DNA from: Lactobacillus helveticus DSM 20075 = CGMCC 1.1877
GTDB taxonomy: Bacteria > Bacillota > Bacilli > Lactobacillales > Lactobacillaceae
Assembly: GCF_000160855.1 (NCBI RefSeq)
Contig: NZ_GG700752.1
Coordinates: 634,282 to 642,176, forward strand
Direction: 5' to 3'
DNA: 7,895 bases
Shown: positions 7,119-7,895 of the stretch, piece by piece
Layout: each line of letters starts with the position of its first letter
Position numbering within the stretch: the stretch's first letter is position 1
Position numbers and translations under genes: made by a program
The notes under the pieces: generated by a model
What the model was told of the DNA's origin: nothing
Seen by the model: the letters and a program-made list of their open reading frames with translations, nothing else
The model's database searches: none

Positions 7119-7122
7119 TTGT

Positions 7123-7160
7123 AAAAGACTACTTTTCTGAATGAAAGGTAGTCTTTTTTT
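7123..7160 (+). terminator. Rho-independent terminator of rex
   Basis: A 15-bp stem with one T-G wobble (AAAAGACTACTTTTC with GAAAGGTAGTCTTTT) and a TGAAT loop, followed by a seven-T run. It starts 4 nt after the rex stop codon and isolates rex from the LytTR gene. Confidence 0.93.
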
Positions 7161-7228
7161 ACCTCTTAGTCGTGAAAATTGACCACTTAGTTTAAATGGC
7201 TGGTTTTTGTACAAGATTCTTAGTTTAA
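7161..7228 (+). promoter_or_regulatory. Candidate LytTR binding sites (CTTAGT direct repeats)
   Basis: ACCTCTTAGT at 7161-7170 and ACCACTTAGT at 7182-7191 differ by one base and are exactly 21 bp apart, two helical turns. A third copy, CTTAGTTTAA (7219-7228), matches 7186-7195 over 10 bases, 33 bp downstream. LytTR-domain proteins are known to bind paired direct repeats at about 21-22 bp, and the next gene encodes one, so autoregulation is a reasonable inference. Confidence 0.6.
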
Positions 7229-7234
7229 TGTAAT
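7207..7234 (+). promoter_or_regulatory. Weak candidate promoter of the LytTR gene
   Basis: TTGTAC (7207-7212), 16 bp, TGTAAT (7229-7234). The -10 is good and the -35 poor, as expected of an activator-dependent promoter. The third CTTAGT repeat lies between the boxes. Confidence 0.35.
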
Positions 7235-7257
7235 TACGTTGAAGGGAGGGATGAAGC

Positions 7258-7716
7258 TTGAAGGTAAAATTAAATATTGATCCTAATCAAAAAGAAACAG
7301 AATTGGTAATAAATGCATCTGCACTGACACCGGAAATTGAGCAATTGTATCATGCTTTGCAAAAGCAAACGCCAAATTTAGAGCAGATTGAAGCTGTCAA
7401 AGACAATGTTTCTTATTATTTGAATTTAAGCGACATCCTTTTCTTTGAAACTGACAGTAAAATCGTTATGGCTCATACTGCTAAGAATGCTTATCAGGTT
7501 AAGTATAAATTGTATGAGTTAGAAGATATATTAGGCGGTAATTTCATGAGAGTAGCTAAATCTACTATTTTGAATTTAGATAAAATATATGCTATTACTC
7601 GTTCAATTTCTAACTGTCAGATTAAATTTAAAGAATCATACAAAACGGTTTACATCTCACGGCATTATTATCGTGATTTGCGTAATCGTTTAGAGGAAAG
7701 AAGGAATTTTTCATGA
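7258..7716 (+). CDS. LytTR-domain DNA-binding transcriptional regulator
   Basis: A 152-aa protein consisting of a short N-terminal part (1-48) and a LytTR DNA-binding domain (about 50-146). The domain shows the beta-strand pattern VSYYLNLSDILFFET, then KLYELEDILGGNFMRVAKST and ILNLDKIYAI, then IKFKESYKTVYISRHYYRDL, typical of AlgR/AgrA/LytR-type binders. There is no receiver domain with a phosphorylated Asp, so it is not a standard two-component response regulator. Such stand-alone LytTR proteins usually pair with a small membrane protein, as here. Start: TTG at 7258, decided by AAGGGAGG ending about 8 nt upstream; the ATG at 7251 lies in another frame that stops after nine codons. Its stop overlaps the next start (ATGA), pointing to translational coupling. 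Target genes are unknown; autoregulation is suggested by upstream repeats. Confidence 0.9.
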   Translation: MKVKLNIDPNQKETELVINASALTPEIEQLYHALQKQTPNLEQIEAVKDNVSYYLNLSDILFFETDSKIVMAHTAKNAYQVKYKLYELEDILGGNFMRVAKSTILNLDKIYAITRSISNCQIKFKESYKTVYISRHYYRDLRNRLEERRNFS

Positions 7717-7895
7717 GAGGTAAATTAGGACGAGCTTTTTGGGGTATCTTCTTTATTGCATGTGCATTGTTTGTGGTTTTGAATCAAATGGGGATTTGGA
7801 CTTACAAGCTTGGCTTTTGGGCTGCAGTTGGTACGGTGATTTTTGCAATTAGTTTATTAGATGGTTTAATTAATCGCCGAATCACTGAAAGTGTC
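7713..7895 (+). CDS. LiaI/LiaF-like membrane protein, 5' part only
   Basis: The first 61 residues of an ORF that runs off the window. The ATG overlaps the LytTR stop by 4 nt and AAGGA lies 8 nt upstream. Two hydrophobic helices are visible: about 9-24 (FWGIFFIACALFVVLN) and about 32-50 (KLGFWAAVGTVIFAISLLDG), each preceded by a few charged residues, with the QMGI turn between. The start RAFWG...ALFVVLNQMGIW is typical of the transmembrane region of LiaI/LiaF-type proteins, which in Firmicutes are linked to cell-envelope stress control. It is the likely membrane partner of the LytTR regulator. Whether it has the C-terminal LiaF domain cannot be seen. Confidence 0.75.
   Translation, partial: MRGKLGRAFWGIFFIACALFVVLNQMGIWTYKLGFWAAVGTVIFAISLLDGLINRRITESV

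Overview
The window looks like chromosomal DNA of a low-GC Gram-positive, most likely a Lactobacillus of the L. acidophilus complex. The AT-rich codon usage, strong purine-rich Shine-Dalgarno sites, a Rex regulator beside a YdiF-like ABC-F ATPase, and an oxc-frc oxalate locus all fit. Species cannot be fixed from the sequence alone; the genus call is inference.

Left part (1-4380, all minus strand) is an oxalate-degradation locus in decay. In transcription order it reads oxc (oxalyl-CoA decarboxylase, starting at a GTG at 4211), frc (formyl-CoA transferase, starting at 2503 with the bases TAATG shared with the oxc stop), a rho-independent terminator at 1235-1264, and an intact second class III CoA-transferase (1211-21). 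oxc and frc are both pseudogenes. oxc carries a 1-nt deletion, a 7-bp tandem duplication and a 7-nt deletion that takes out its ThDP/Mg-binding Asp. frc carries an in-frame amber codon, a deletion of roughly 115 nt and a 1-nt deletion. The two-step formyl-CoA cycle (oxalate to oxalyl-CoA to formyl-CoA plus CO2) therefore cannot run as encoded, while the downstream CoA-transferase remains open. The 170-bp leader of oxc still holds two perfect inverted repeats.

Middle part (4344-6470) holds a terminator and a complete 637-aa ABC-F ATPase on the minus strand. A 175-bp divergent intergenic region separates it from rex and contains the rex promoter, an 11-bp direct repeat and a TTGTG/CACAA inverted repeat.

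Right part (6471-7895, plus strand) holds the redox-sensing repressor Rex with its own terminator. A two-gene module follows: a 152-aa LytTR DNA-binding protein (TTG start) overlapping by ATGA the start of a LiaI/LiaF-like membrane protein that runs off the window. Between the rex terminator and the LytTR gene lie ten-base direct repeats spaced 21 bp apart, the classic geometry of LytTR binding sites, suggesting autoregulation.

No mobile element, CRISPR array, tRNA or rRNA is visible. I do not see a clear previously undescribed system; the most informative signals are the multi-lesion loss of the oxalate pathway and the putative LytTR operator.
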